Positions 1 through 5,942 of a DNA stretch of 6,383 nucleotides are shown here, in pieces; positions within the stretch are counted from its first letter, which is position 1; the number at the start of each line of letters is the position of its first letter. A program made the position numbers and the translations under genes. The notes under the pieces were generated by a model, which was given only the letters and a program-made list of their open reading frames with translations, was not told the origin of the DNA and did not search any database. The stretch lies in contig DATGUN010000103.1 of NCBI GenBank assembly GCA_035301285.1, positions 1-6,383 of the forward strand, written 5' to 3'. This DNA comes from DATGUN01 sp035301285 (lineage in GTDB: Bacteria > Bacillota > Bacilli > Bacillales > Amphibacillaceae).

Positions 1-133
1 TGTTGGTACCATCCAAGATAAAATGGATGAAAATGGCCAGCTGACCGACCATGGCACCATCGCATTCCTCGATAATGTCATTGAAAACTTTGTGGAGTTC
101 TATCACAAAACAAATAATGCCATCACCATATAA
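1..133 (+). CDS. NAD(P)H-dependent FMN reductase-like protein, C-terminal end (partial)
   Basis: Only the last 43 codons are present. The reading frame begins at base 2 and stops at TAA 131-133. The visible tail contains DENGQLTD, then an aliphatic/aromatic helix (IAFLDNVIENFVEFY). In my memory this arrangement is typical of the C-terminus of NADPH-dependent FMN reductase/azoreductase-type flavodoxin-fold enzymes, which reduce FMN or FMN-bound substrates in the cytosol. The FMN-binding and catalytic parts lie outside the window, so the assignment rests on the tail alone. The gene converges on the minus-strand polymerase gene at 2113-4536. A group II intron now separates the two and begins about 8 bases after this stop codon. 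Confidence 0.5.
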   Translation, partial: VGTIQDKMDENGQLTDHGTIAFLDNVIENFVEFYHKTNNAITI

Positions 134-141
134 CATAATGA

Positions 142-175
142 ATCGAGTAGGTGACTAACCATTAATTGGTTAGTC
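142..175 (-). ncRNA. Group II intron domain VI and 3' splice end
   Basis: GACTAACC (175-168) pairs perfectly with GGTTAGTC (160-153) around a 7-nt A/T loop. An unpaired A follows at 152, and then CCTAC, which can pair through CCT with AGG at the foot of domain V. This A is the likely branch point, although class C introns often splice by hydrolysis. The conserved-looking tail CCTACTCGAT ends at 142. The exact 3' junction is uncertain by about 5 bases. Confidence 0.75.
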
Positions 176-185
176 GACCTCTCAC

Positions 186-219
186 ACCACCGTACGTACG
201 GTTCCGTATACGGCGGTTC
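186..219 (-). ncRNA. Group II intron domain V (catalytic hairpin)
   Basis: The minus strand carries a 34-nt hairpin that begins GAACCGCCG and ends ACGGTGGT, with a GAAC terminal loop (TACG-GAAC-CGTA). This is the class C form of domain V, which holds the metal-binding catalytic core. Compared with my memory of the O. iheyensis intron (TACC-GAAC-GGTA), the upper stem differs by a compensating pair of changes, so pairing is kept and the ribozyme core looks intact. Confidence 0.9.
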
Positions 220-646
220 AATCTTTTAAGTATCTTATCTCATAAAGTGCGGACATGTCTTTAAGTCCCCATTTTATGAGTTTGTCATTTGTTATGGCCC
301 GATGGATTGCTTTACTTTGCGATATGCGCCAATATCCTTTTCGGGTGTTGGCTGACATCATTGCTTCATCATGGTTGATTCCATATCCACGAAGCATTTT
401 ATATTTTGTTCGTGGAGTTTTCCATCGCTTCCATATTAATTGTCTTAATCGATGATTTAGCCACTGTTGTGTTTCGGTTATGAAATTTTTCATATTTGAT
501 ATACCATAGTAGTTAATCCATCCAGTTGTGGTCTGGTTTATTTTCAGGATTATATCACGGAAGGTTCCAGGACGTTTTCGACTTGTTAACTTTCTAAGTT
601 TATCTTTGAATCGTTGTTTCGCCGACCTGCTAGGTCGGCATCCGAC
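218..646 (-). CDS. ltrA: Group II intron RT/maturase, -1 frame part (thumb/X and DNA-binding domains)
   Basis: From 646 the -1 frame is open for 142 codons to TGA 218-220. It contains VGCRPSRSAKQRFKDK, then TSRKRPGTF, GWINYYGI, a WLNHRLRQLIWKRWK block and ANTRKGYWR. These are the maturase (thumb/X) and basic DNA-binding segments of class C group II RTs. There is no HNH endonuclease domain, which is normal for this class. Joined to residues 1-286 of the upstream frame, the protein would be 428 residues, close to the roughly 420 of GsI-IIC RT. No good independent start is present: the first in-frame ATG (493) lies deep inside the maturase part and has no ribosome binding site. This half is therefore probably made only by frameshifting, or not at all. 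The TGA overlaps the first bases of domain V, so the ORF fills domain IV to its end. Confidence 0.88.
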   Translation of the reverse strand, partial: VGCRPSRSAKQRFKDKLRKLTSRKRPGTFRDIILKINQTTTGWINYYGISNMKNFITETQQWLNHRLRQLIWKRWKTPRTKYKMLRGYGINHDEAMMSANTRKGYWRISQSKAIHRAITNDKLIKWGLKDMSALYEIRYLKD

Positions 647-1503
647 TTTCCCATGAGGTTTTGTATATTGAACCCCAGAAACGTGGCTTTTGTAGCGGAA
701 GTGACTTGGCTTTTCTCGTTATTTATGGTAAGACCCAAGTCATTTTCAAGGTAATGGGTTATACTTTCCATTACTCTTTCCCCTGCACGTTTGCTTTTCA
801 CATATATGACAAAGTCGTCGGCATACCTAATGAAACGGTGTCCTCTCTTCTCTAGTTCCATATCCAACATGTTTAGGTAAACATTGGCTAGGAGAGGGGA
901 TAAAGGACCGCCTTGCGGCGCGCCTTTGTTTGTTTCGATATAGATATCCTTATCCAAGATACCCGAACGCAAGAATTTCCATATCAATCTCAAGACCGTT
1001 TTGTCCTGTATGAAGTACCCAAGGTACGCTCTGATCCTATGATGGTGTAGAGTATCAAAGTAACTCTTCAAATCACAGTCAACCACAACACGATAACCTT
1101 CTTCATAGTACGTTTCCGCTTTTCTTATAGCTTGGTGGGCGTTTCTACCCTTTCGAAACCCGTAACTATTATCGGAAAATTGGGGGTCAATGATTGGGTC
1201 AATCACTTGAAGAATGGCCTGTTGCACAACTCTGTCAAGCGCACAAGGTATCCCCAGATACCTTTTGGAACCGTCCGGTTTTGGTATAGCTACCCTTTTG
1301 ACCGGCTGTGGTTGATAGGTGCCGTCTTTGAGTTTCCGTTTTAAAGGCTCGAGATATCTTTTCATATGACCTTTCAGTGCGTTGACGGTAATGCCATCCA
1401 CTCCGGGTGCTCCTTTATTCTCCTTGACCTTTGTATAGGCTTTCCATAAGTTATTATTCGTGGCTATTCGTTCGGTTAAGTTGATACCATCTTGTTCTTC
1501 CAT
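586..1503 (-). CDS. ltrA: Group II intron reverse transcriptase/maturase, zero-frame part (RT domain)
   Basis: This frame encodes 305 residues, of which 1-286 are family sequence. It makes cDNA of the intron and helps the intron RNA fold and splice. RT motifs in order: IPKPDGSKRYLGIP (73-86, RT1), FSDNSYGFRKGRNAHQAI (109-126, RT2), VVVDCDLKSYFD (139-150, motif A with catalytic Asp144), GAPQGGPLSPLLANVYL (194-210, RT4) and RYADD (226-230, catalytic Asp229-Asp230). FLGFNIQNLMGK (275-286) then enters the thumb region. After K286 the frame adds 19 unrelated residues and stops. The expected GKVGCRP sequence continues in the -1 frame from 646. The sequence most resembles class C RTs such as GsI-IIC. 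ATG 1503 is the only usable start, because a stop lies upstream in frame with no other start between. The Shine-Dalgarno is weak (AGGGA about 13 nt upstream). As written, this frame alone lacks the thumb/X and DNA-binding domains. Confidence 0.93.
   Translation of the reverse strand: MEEQDGINLTERIATNNNLWKAYTKVKENKGAPGVDGITVNALKGHMKRYLEPLKRKLKDGTYQPQPVKRVAIPKPDGSKRYLGIPCALDRVVQQAILQVIDPIIDPQFSDNSYGFRKGRNAHQAIRKAETYYEEGYRVVVDCDLKSYFDTLHHHRIRAYLGYFIQDKTVLRLIWKFLRSGILDKDIYIETNKGAPQGGPLSPLLANVYLNMLDMELEKRGHRFIRYADDFVIYVKSKRAGERVMESITHYLENDLGLTINNEKSQVTSATKATFLGFNIQNLMGKSDADLAGRRNNDSKINLES
621..652 (-). promoter_or_regulatory. Candidate programmed -1 frameshift signal (slippery heptamer plus stem-loop)
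   Basis: On the minus strand, GGGAAAG lies at 652-646. In the RT frame it reads atG GGA AAG, the X XXY YYZ phase required for -1 slippage. It is followed by a 6-nt spacer (645-640) and a perfect 8-bp stem, GCCGACCT (639-632) and AGGTCGGC (628-621), with loop AGC. After a slip the next codons read V G C R P, which is the family sequence. Geometry and phase are seen directly; function is inference. A single A deletion from an original GGGAAAAG would give the same broken frame. I see no clear Shine-Dalgarno-like stimulator just upstream. Confidence 0.5.
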
Positions 1504-1693
1504 ATCTAGGCGACATCCCTGCGCTCTCCTATGTATCTTTCTGCTTCCAGCTTATCCTTCCATAGGCAGTCATCTCTTCGGCAAGTGCCACGATGATTTT
1601 CTGCGCTTAGGCGGCGATGTCTGCACCTCCTTGTTTTCCAAGATTTAAGATTGTTCAGCCCTTCGCATTCGCTACTATGGCTTCTGCTGACTT

Positions 1694-1750
1694 CTCACAG
1701 TTCATCACGTTATCACTAACATGATTGTTATGTCCCATAACCCCTGTGAG
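1694..1750 (-). ncRNA. Group II intron domain II, branched form
   Basis: CTCACAG (1750-1744) and CTGTGAG (1700-1694) form a 7-bp outer stem. Inside it are two hairpins: GTTATG/CATAAC with a 3-nt loop (1741-1727), and ATCATGTTA/TAACGTGAT with a GTGA loop of the GNRA type (1725-1704, one G-U pair). The block follows CCCGGGGAGGT and precedes GAAGTCAGCAGAAG, the expected place of domain II. Confidence 0.65.
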
Positions 1751-1831
1751 ACCTCCCCGGGTAAGAGCTATAACCTTCCTCCCATGTAACTGCTGTATTT
1801 ACTGTATGGAATTCGTGCAGTATAGGGCTTT

Positions 1832-1839
1832 GTTTTGTA
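1832..1839 (-). other. EBS1 of the group II intron (exon-binding site)
   Basis: The minus strand reads TACAAAAC here, within ATACAAAACAAAG, the place where I recall EBS1 in O. iheyensis-type introns. It pairs over 8 positions (7 Watson-Crick, one G-U) with GTTTTGTG (2029-2022), the last 8 bases of the 5' exon. This supports the 5' boundary at 2021/2022 and suggests the intron still matches its insertion site. Confidence 0.7.
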
Positions 1840-2024
1840 TGGCAAACTCGCCCATTCCAAGTCAGCCTTATATACAGTTCCTGTTCGTCAGTTCGGGATT
1901 TTGCCTCTGGCTTCCTTCGGATTCCACCTCACAATGGACACCCTTGCCTTCGGCTAACAGTTCCTACTGCCAAGTCTGTAGTGGACTTCCACCACCAAGT
2001 TATAGCCCATGCCGGGCACACCAC

Positions 2025-2054
2025 AAAACACGCCCTGTTACATATCCAGGGCGC
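2025..2054 (-). terminator. Rho-independent terminator of the TagF-like gene; intron target
   Basis: Read on the minus strand, GCGCCCTG (2054-2047), a 9-nt loop, CAGGGCGT (2037-2030), then GTTTT. The stem is 8 bp including one G-U pair. It lies 58 bases after the stop of the polymerase gene. The T tract is on the minus strand only, so it serves that gene best. The intron begins 3 bases after the T tract. Confidence 0.85.
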
Positions 2055-2112
2055 TTCTCGTGAAGACTATACCATCACCCAATCCAAGCTCCTCTACAAG
2101 GGCATTCAGCCG

Positions 2113-4536
2113 TCAACCCTTGACATCGTTAAGCTCTTCGATCGCTTCATAGATCCGTTTGCAATTTTTCTGATCGATATGATCAAACACCAAATATTTT
2201 TCATCTTTCAGATCTTCCCGCTCGGCAAAATTCGTTTGCAAATACGTCTCAATCCTGTCTAAAACAGACTCTTCCTCTTCACAGACATCACCAAGAAACG
2301 TATTTTCGATTGGACGCTGTTTCCCATTTTTTAAAAATGTGTCTTGATCGAAATGATAAAATATGACCGGTTTAGACATATAGTTGAAGTCATATGATGC
2401 CGGTGAATAATCGGTAATCATCAATTTGCTTTCCAGCAACACATCCTGAACATCCTTTTCACCAGCTATCATGACATTGATACGGTCATCATCAAACGTG
2501 AATCGATCGATAAATGGTCGCATACAGTCATGTGCATAGAATGTCAAGTCCATATCGTACTTCTGGAGCAGGTTTGCAAGTCGCTCGCTTTCCAGCAATT
2601 GTCTATAGCGCTGGTAATATTCCGATTCAATAAATCGACCGTCGTCAGTCAGCCACTCCCTCCACGTCGGAATGACGATAATAGATTGATTTTCAGTGTG
2701 TGGCTCAAGCAGAGCATCAAACCGGGATAGCCCCGTCACTTTGACCTCATCGATATCATAGTCCAATTCGGTATAGACGCGTCTTTTTTCGGAAGATGAA
2801 CTGACGCAGAACATATCAAATGGATATTTATAATGATGGCTATGATATTCCGCACTTTCTTGTCCAAGCACACCGTGTTGTAAAAAGACTTTCATTGCTT
2901 GTTTATATGAAGCGAGTCCGACACCTTTAATCGGCAAAATATGTTCCAAATCATGTGATCCGATGAGCACTCCAGCCGTTGCAGCTTTTTTGAAATGTTC
3001 CAGTGTTCCCCTATATACCACATTTGCCAAGTCCTCAACATTCGCGATATCATCTGATTCGGAATCAATCACATAATAGATATCCTTATCCGGATAATGC
3101 TTCCTGCAATACTTGAAAAAGTGATATCCCGTATCATGCGCTGTATTATACCGCTCACCGATCAACCAGACATCTTTATCCATATGCTCTTTAAATTGGC
3201 CTTTCTTTAAATATGTTTTGATTTCATTCGTCAATTTGAAGGTTTCTAATTTCAAATGTCCCTTTGGCGTATATGTCAAATAATAACGGACATACTGACC
3301 GGACATTACCTTTCGTTCCGCTTCAGCCAAAACATCATCTTTATAATAGGTATACAGGTTACAGCCAAGTTTTCGGCGCTTGGTAATATGTTTATACGTG
3401 AGTTCGATGAAAATATCATACGATTCATCATACATCTTCTCTGGATAAATATCTTTTAAAGGAATTTTGAGTTTGAATTTTTTCTGTGCCACCGACGACT
3501 TTTTCATGGGAATGACCCGCTCTTCACCACCATTACGATTTTTAATGATGACCGAGCGTTCGATTGATTCATTGTCTGCCAAGGACACCGCATCAAAATA
3601 GGCATCCCCTTCAAGAAATAACGCTTTACGGTTGAGTTCGTATGTGTTCACATTCTGCACAACCGGAACATCTGTATAGTTCAATGCCAATTGATTTTCA
3701 GTCGTTTGGTAGAAAAACATTTGATGCAATGCATCATCGTCAAATTGGACACGTGAGTCCTCTCCAATTTGAGCCGATGTCAATGCAAGTTGAAATGATT
3801 GATAAACACCATCGATGCAAAGATGAACAAACACATCCCAACATCTGTTGAGTGATGGGTCTGGGGCAATGAGCCCTTCATAGTCCACTTGGAACGTGAT
3901 AAAATATTTATCTTCTTCTTTTTCCAGCTGACACGGAATATCTGTCACATCCTGTGTAGTTTGTTCACGTACGCTTAGCTTCATGTTGCTATCGGACTGG
4001 TGTTGCCATATGGGAAGCCCATCCATGCGCGCTGAAATTTCTACATGTCGCGGGTCTTGATTGTCACTTTTCAGTCCAGACAGATGGACATCCACCATAT
4101 CCGACATCAGCGACACATTCCCTTTTTTCGTCTCACAATGTTGGAGTACCCTGGAACCAGTCATTGCTGGAGAGTACAATGGCGCCAATTGGTCAAACGA
4201 AATATCATTTGCTACACTGACACGATCCAATTCACCCGACGATTTCCGCACATAATAATCCCATATGCCTTTTGAAAAATCATGATCACTCGCATGAACT
4301 TGTGCTGTCCAATATGTGTCATCCGTCCATTCGACTTGAAATGTATAACGATTCGTCGACCGACGTTTCTTCAGGATGAGTTCAACATTCTGTTGGTCCG
4401 ACGCACCTCCATAAAGATAAGTCACCATATTTTCATTTTTTATATGATAGATATAAAAGCCTCCTATATGCTCTTCAGAGACATCAGAGGCCATTTGTTT
4501 TTCAGTTGATTGTTCATTTTGTATGTTTTCCATCAT
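2113..4536 (-). CDS. CDP-glycerol glycerophosphotransferase family protein (TagF-like teichoic acid polymerase)
   Basis: The protein has 807 residues. The C-terminal ~350 residues (about 455-800) are a Glyphos_transf GT-B domain, which moves glycerol-phosphate or a similar polyol-phosphate from its CDP carrier to a growing wall teichoic acid-type chain at the inner face of the membrane. Visible motifs: FLQHGVLG with candidate catalytic His554, FYAHD with His669 (possible counterpart of the second essential TagF histidine), and MITDYSPASYDF (706-717) followed by KPVIFYHFD, the nucleotide-side block. There is no signal peptide or membrane segment, so it is probably peripheral. The first ~450 residues are strand-rich, with three repeats about 140 residues apart (GIWDYYV at 90, RCWDVFV at 231, ESYDIFI at 371), perhaps for chain binding or oligomerisation. 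A ribosome binding site lies at 4543-4549. A promoter candidate precedes it and a terminator follows it. No other teichoic acid genes are in view, so the exact polymer is unknown. Confidence 0.85.
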   Translation of the reverse strand: MMENIQNEQSTEKQMASDVSEEHIGGFYIYHIKNENMVTYLYGGASDQQNVELILKKRRSTNRYTFQVEWTDDTYWTAQVHASDHDFSKGIWDYYVRKSSGELDRVSVANDISFDQLAPLYSPAMTGSRVLQHCETKKGNVSLMSDMVDVHLSGLKSDNQDPRHVEISARMDGLPIWQHQSDSNMKLSVREQTTQDVTDIPCQLEKEEDKYFITFQVDYEGLIAPDPSLNRCWDVFVHLCIDGVYQSFQLALTSAQIGEDSRVQFDDDALHQMFFYQTTENQLALNYTDVPVVQNVNTYELNRKALFLEGDAYFDAVSLADNESIERSVIIKNRNGGEERVIPMKKSSVAQKKFKLKIPLKDIYPEKMYDESYDIFIELTYKHITKRRKLGCNLYTYYKDDVLAEAERKVMSGQYVRYYLTYTPKGHLKLETFKLTNEIKTYLKKGQFKEHMDKDVWLIGERYNTAHDTGYHFFKYCRKHYPDKDIYYVIDSESDDIANVEDLANVVYRGTLEHFKKAATAGVLIGSHDLEHILPIKGVGLASYKQAMKVFLQHGVLGQESAEYHSHHYKYPFDMFCVSSSSEKRRVYTELDYDIDEVKVTGLSRFDALLEPHTENQSIIVIPTWREWLTDDGRFIESEYYQRYRQLLESERLANLLQKYDMDLTFYAHDCMRPFIDRFTFDDDRINVMIAGEKDVQDVLLESKLMITDYSPASYDFNYMSKPVIFYHFDQDTFLKNGKQRPIENTFLGDVCEEEESVLDRIETYLQTNFAEREDLKDEKYLVFDHIDQKNCKRIYEAIEELNDVKG

Positions 4537-4542
4537 AAGGAT

Positions 4543-4549
4543 CCTTCCT
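4543..4549 (-). promoter_or_regulatory. Ribosome binding site of the TagF-like gene
   Basis: AGGAAGG on the minus strand lies 6 nt before ATG 4536 and 9 nt before a second ATG at 4533. Either could start the protein, with a difference of one residue. Confidence 0.7.
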
Positions 4550-4585
4550 GTACATGTTTCATGGTTATATTAAATCATTCGTAAA

Positions 4586-4690
4586 ACAGGCCCGGAACCT
4601 GTCCCCATTCATGTTATGTAACACAATATTAATAACAGCGTCAAGGGACGGAGGAATAAGGGGACGGACTTGAGGCCCTCCCCCTGATTA
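4586..4690. repeat. REP-like palindromic and direct repeat cluster
   Basis: The unit GGGACGGA occurs twice in direct orientation 16 bases apart. The second copy is part of GGGGAC (4660-4665), which is inverted relative to GTCCCC (4601-4606). A small hairpin, ACAGG/CCTGT with a 7-nt loop, lies at 4586-4602. The base composition differs sharply from the AT-rich flanks. Similar GGGGAC-rich palindromic units are common between genes in Bacillaceae and Clostridia. Relation to a transposase-mobilised REP is inference. Confidence 0.4.
4615..4644 (-). promoter_or_regulatory. Candidate sigma-A promoter of the TagF-like gene
   Basis: TTGACG (4644-4639) matches the -35 consensus at five of six positions. 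After an 18-nt AT-rich spacer comes TACATA (4620-4615), preceded by TGT, an extended -10 signature. The -10 itself is only a partial match. Transcription would start near 4608, giving a leader of about 70 nt. Confidence 0.4.
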
Positions 4691-4874
4691 TTTCTTTTTA
4701 TCTTCAGTTTATGGAAAAGTTCCAATCCAGCAGTAACATCGTGTTAACTCTATCTTTAAAGGTATTTCCATTTCTATTCAGGAACCAGAAGTTGCTGGAC
4801 GATCTTTTCAATGAGATCAGACGGGTTCATACTCCGTTGCCAAAAACGTGACCTTAAAATATCACCGACATTTC

Positions 4875-5930
4875 TTATTTTCCATCCCCGTTCAATTTAA
4901 CAAGGATTTTTGCTTCTGATTTGTCATTCAACAATGCCTCAAACCCATCCGTGACGATATTTTCAAGTTCAATATGCCCCGTGATAACCGGTGATGGATC
5001 TAACTGTTTGGTGCCGATTAGATCGACCGTTGTTTGAAAAACGTCCGGTTCATAAGCAAGCGAAGACACCAGTTGCACCCCACTCGCTGTCAAAACCATC
5101 GGATCAAACGACACGGGTTTTTCAAACAAGGAGATGATCGTCATATTACCGCGTGGACGTGTTACCGAAATACCTTGATTAAATGTCGGCTCGACACCAG
5201 CCACCTCAAACGTATGGTCAACACCGTCAGGATAGATGGACCGTACGTAGTCTACAGGATTTTGTTCACCAGAATTCACCGCATGGGTTGCACCGACTTC
5301 CTTTGCTATATCCAAACGTGACTCGAAAAGATCGAATGCAAAAATCTCTTTCGCTCCAGCTGCTTTGGCTGCAATAATGGTCAAGAGCCCAATGGGACCA
5401 GCTCCAAAAACGGAAACAGTTTCCCCAAATTTCAAACCAGACTCTTTGATCGCTTGTACCGCTACTGCTGTCGGTTCTATCAATGCTGCTTCCTGTAGGG
5501 TAATATTTTCCGGCAGTTTGATAACATGTTTTGCGTCAACTGTTACAAAATCAGCAAAACCGCCATCTTCGTTGATTCCGACAAAACCAAACCCTTTATA
5601 CATATCCAACAAAGGATCTGATTCATTCCCGCTGATGATCAATGGGTTAATCACGACACGATCTCCTATTTTCAGGTTCCTGACATTTTCACCCACTTCT
5701 TCAACAACACCGGAAAATTCATGTCCCAAAGTAAGTGGTGCTTGGACACCCGTTAAAGGATCGGGTTTATCAGCAGGTATCGTGCTCGGACCTGTCGTAT
5801 ATTCATGTAAATCACTCCCACAAATGCCAGCCCACGCTACTTTTATCTTCACATGATCGGCAGTCACTTCAGGAATGTCTTTTTCTTCTACTCGAACATC
5901 TTTTAATGCATGCCATACTGCAGCTCTCAT
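4875..5930 (-). CDS. bdhA: Zinc-dependent (R,R)-2,3-butanediol dehydrogenase-like enzyme (MDR family)
   Basis: This 351-residue medium-chain dehydrogenase is full length for the family. It probably interconverts acetoin and 2,3-butanediol with NAD(H) in the cytosol, an overflow and redox-balance step. The N-terminal GroES-like domain carries the catalytic zinc ligands: Cys37 in GICGSDLHEY, His70-Glu71 in GHEFSG, and Glu152 in ALIEPTAV. The Rossmann domain has GAGPIG (176-181), and Asp200 at the end of the second strand suggests a preference for NAD over NADP. Cys37 is the only cysteine, so the four-Cys structural zinc lobe is absent, as in my memory of Bacillus subtilis BdhA, which this protein resembles (KIKV-W-GICGSDLHEY, GHEFSG, SxVKILV-like end). 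A sorbitol or other polyol dehydrogenase is the main alternative. GGAGGAGA sits 4 nt before the ATG. The gene follows a flavodoxin on the same strand after 135 bases. Confidence 0.85.
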   Translation of the reverse strand: MRAAVWHALKDVRVEEKDIPEVTADHVKIKVAWAGICGSDLHEYTTGPSTIPADKPDPLTGVQAPLTLGHEFSGVVEEVGENVRNLKIGDRVVINPLIISGNESDPLLDMYKGFGFVGINEDGGFADFVTVDAKHVIKLPENITLQEAALIEPTAVAVQAIKESGLKFGETVSVFGAGPIGLLTIIAAKAAGAKEIFAFDLFESRLDIAKEVGATHAVNSGEQNPVDYVRSIYPDGVDHTFEVAGVEPTFNQGISVTRPRGNMTIISLFEKPVSFDPMVLTASGVQLVSSLAYEPDVFQTTVDLIGTKQLDPSPVITGHIELENIVTDGFEALLNDKSEAKILVKLNGDGK

Positions 5931-5934
5931 ATTA

Positions 5935-5942
5935 TCTCCTCC
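5935..5942 (-). promoter_or_regulatory. Ribosome binding site of the butanediol dehydrogenase-like gene
   Basis: GGAGGAGA on the minus strand is a near-perfect Shine-Dalgarno. Its GGAGG core lies 7 nt before ATG 5930, which fixes the start. Confidence 0.85.

Larger units (their letters stand above)
142..2021 (-). mobile_element. Group IIC intron, full length, with RT/maturase ORF
   Basis: Read on the minus strand, the element starts with GTGTGCCCGGCATGGG at 2021. It continues with domain I blocks that match, from memory, the Oceanobacillus iheyensis IIC intron: AACTGTTAGCC, CAAGGGTGTCC, ACAAAACAAAG and CTTACCCGGGGAGGTCT. It ends in a domain V hairpin, a domain VI hairpin and CCTACTCGAT. Domain IV carries the reverse transcriptase, so it is a self-splicing retroelement that moves by retrohoming. 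The 5' end is set by the GTGTG start and by the EBS1 pairing with the adjacent exon. The 3' end is less certain: 142 if the intron ends CGAT, or 147 if it ends CTAC. The length of about 1.88 kb is usual for class C introns with an ORF. It lies next to a terminator hairpin, as class C introns usually do. The split RT frame (see the CDS entries) is the only sign of possible damage. Confidence 0.93.
4550..4874. other. Intergenic region with GC-rich REP-like repeats
   Basis: This gap lies between the dehydrogenase stop and the polymerase ribosome binding site. It holds the promoter candidate (4615-4644). It also holds a cluster of G/C-rich blocks: GTCCCC at 4601-4606, GGGACGGA at 4645-4652 and again at 4661-4668, and GAGGCCCTCCCC near 4672-4684. 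The rest (4690-4874) is AT-rich and unassigned. A 46-codon plus-strand ORF (ATG 4711 to TGA 4849-4851) has no ribosome binding site and no recognisable product. I saw no strong terminator after the dehydrogenase gene. Confidence 0.6.

Noticed and set aside
218..1503. The RT as a retron, DGR or abortive-infection type reverse transcriptase
   Set aside because: The surrounding RNA has class IIC domains I, II, V and VI, and the C-terminal part is a group II maturase domain, so it is a group II intron RT.
1626..1632. Strong Shine-Dalgarno-like AAGGAGG on the minus strand in the intron, about 120 bases before the RT start
   Set aside because: No ATG, GTG or TTG start follows at a usable distance in any long frame, and an in-frame stop separates it from the RT ORF. 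It may be part of the ribozyme domain III/IV fold.
1725..2063. 112-codon plus-strand open frame over the intron 5' half
   Set aside because: It covers structured ribozyme domain I on the opposite strand. The bases are explained by the intron RNA.
4841..4874. Possible terminator of the dehydrogenase gene (GTGA...TCAC followed by GTTTTT on the minus strand)
   Set aside because: Only about 4 base pairs can form around a 10-nt loop, too weak to call.
5365..5856. 163-codon plus-strand open frame opposite the dehydrogenase gene
   Set aside because: It lies wholly antisense to a clearly recognised full-length gene, lacks a ribosome binding site and has no recognisable product, so it is a codon-bias shadow.
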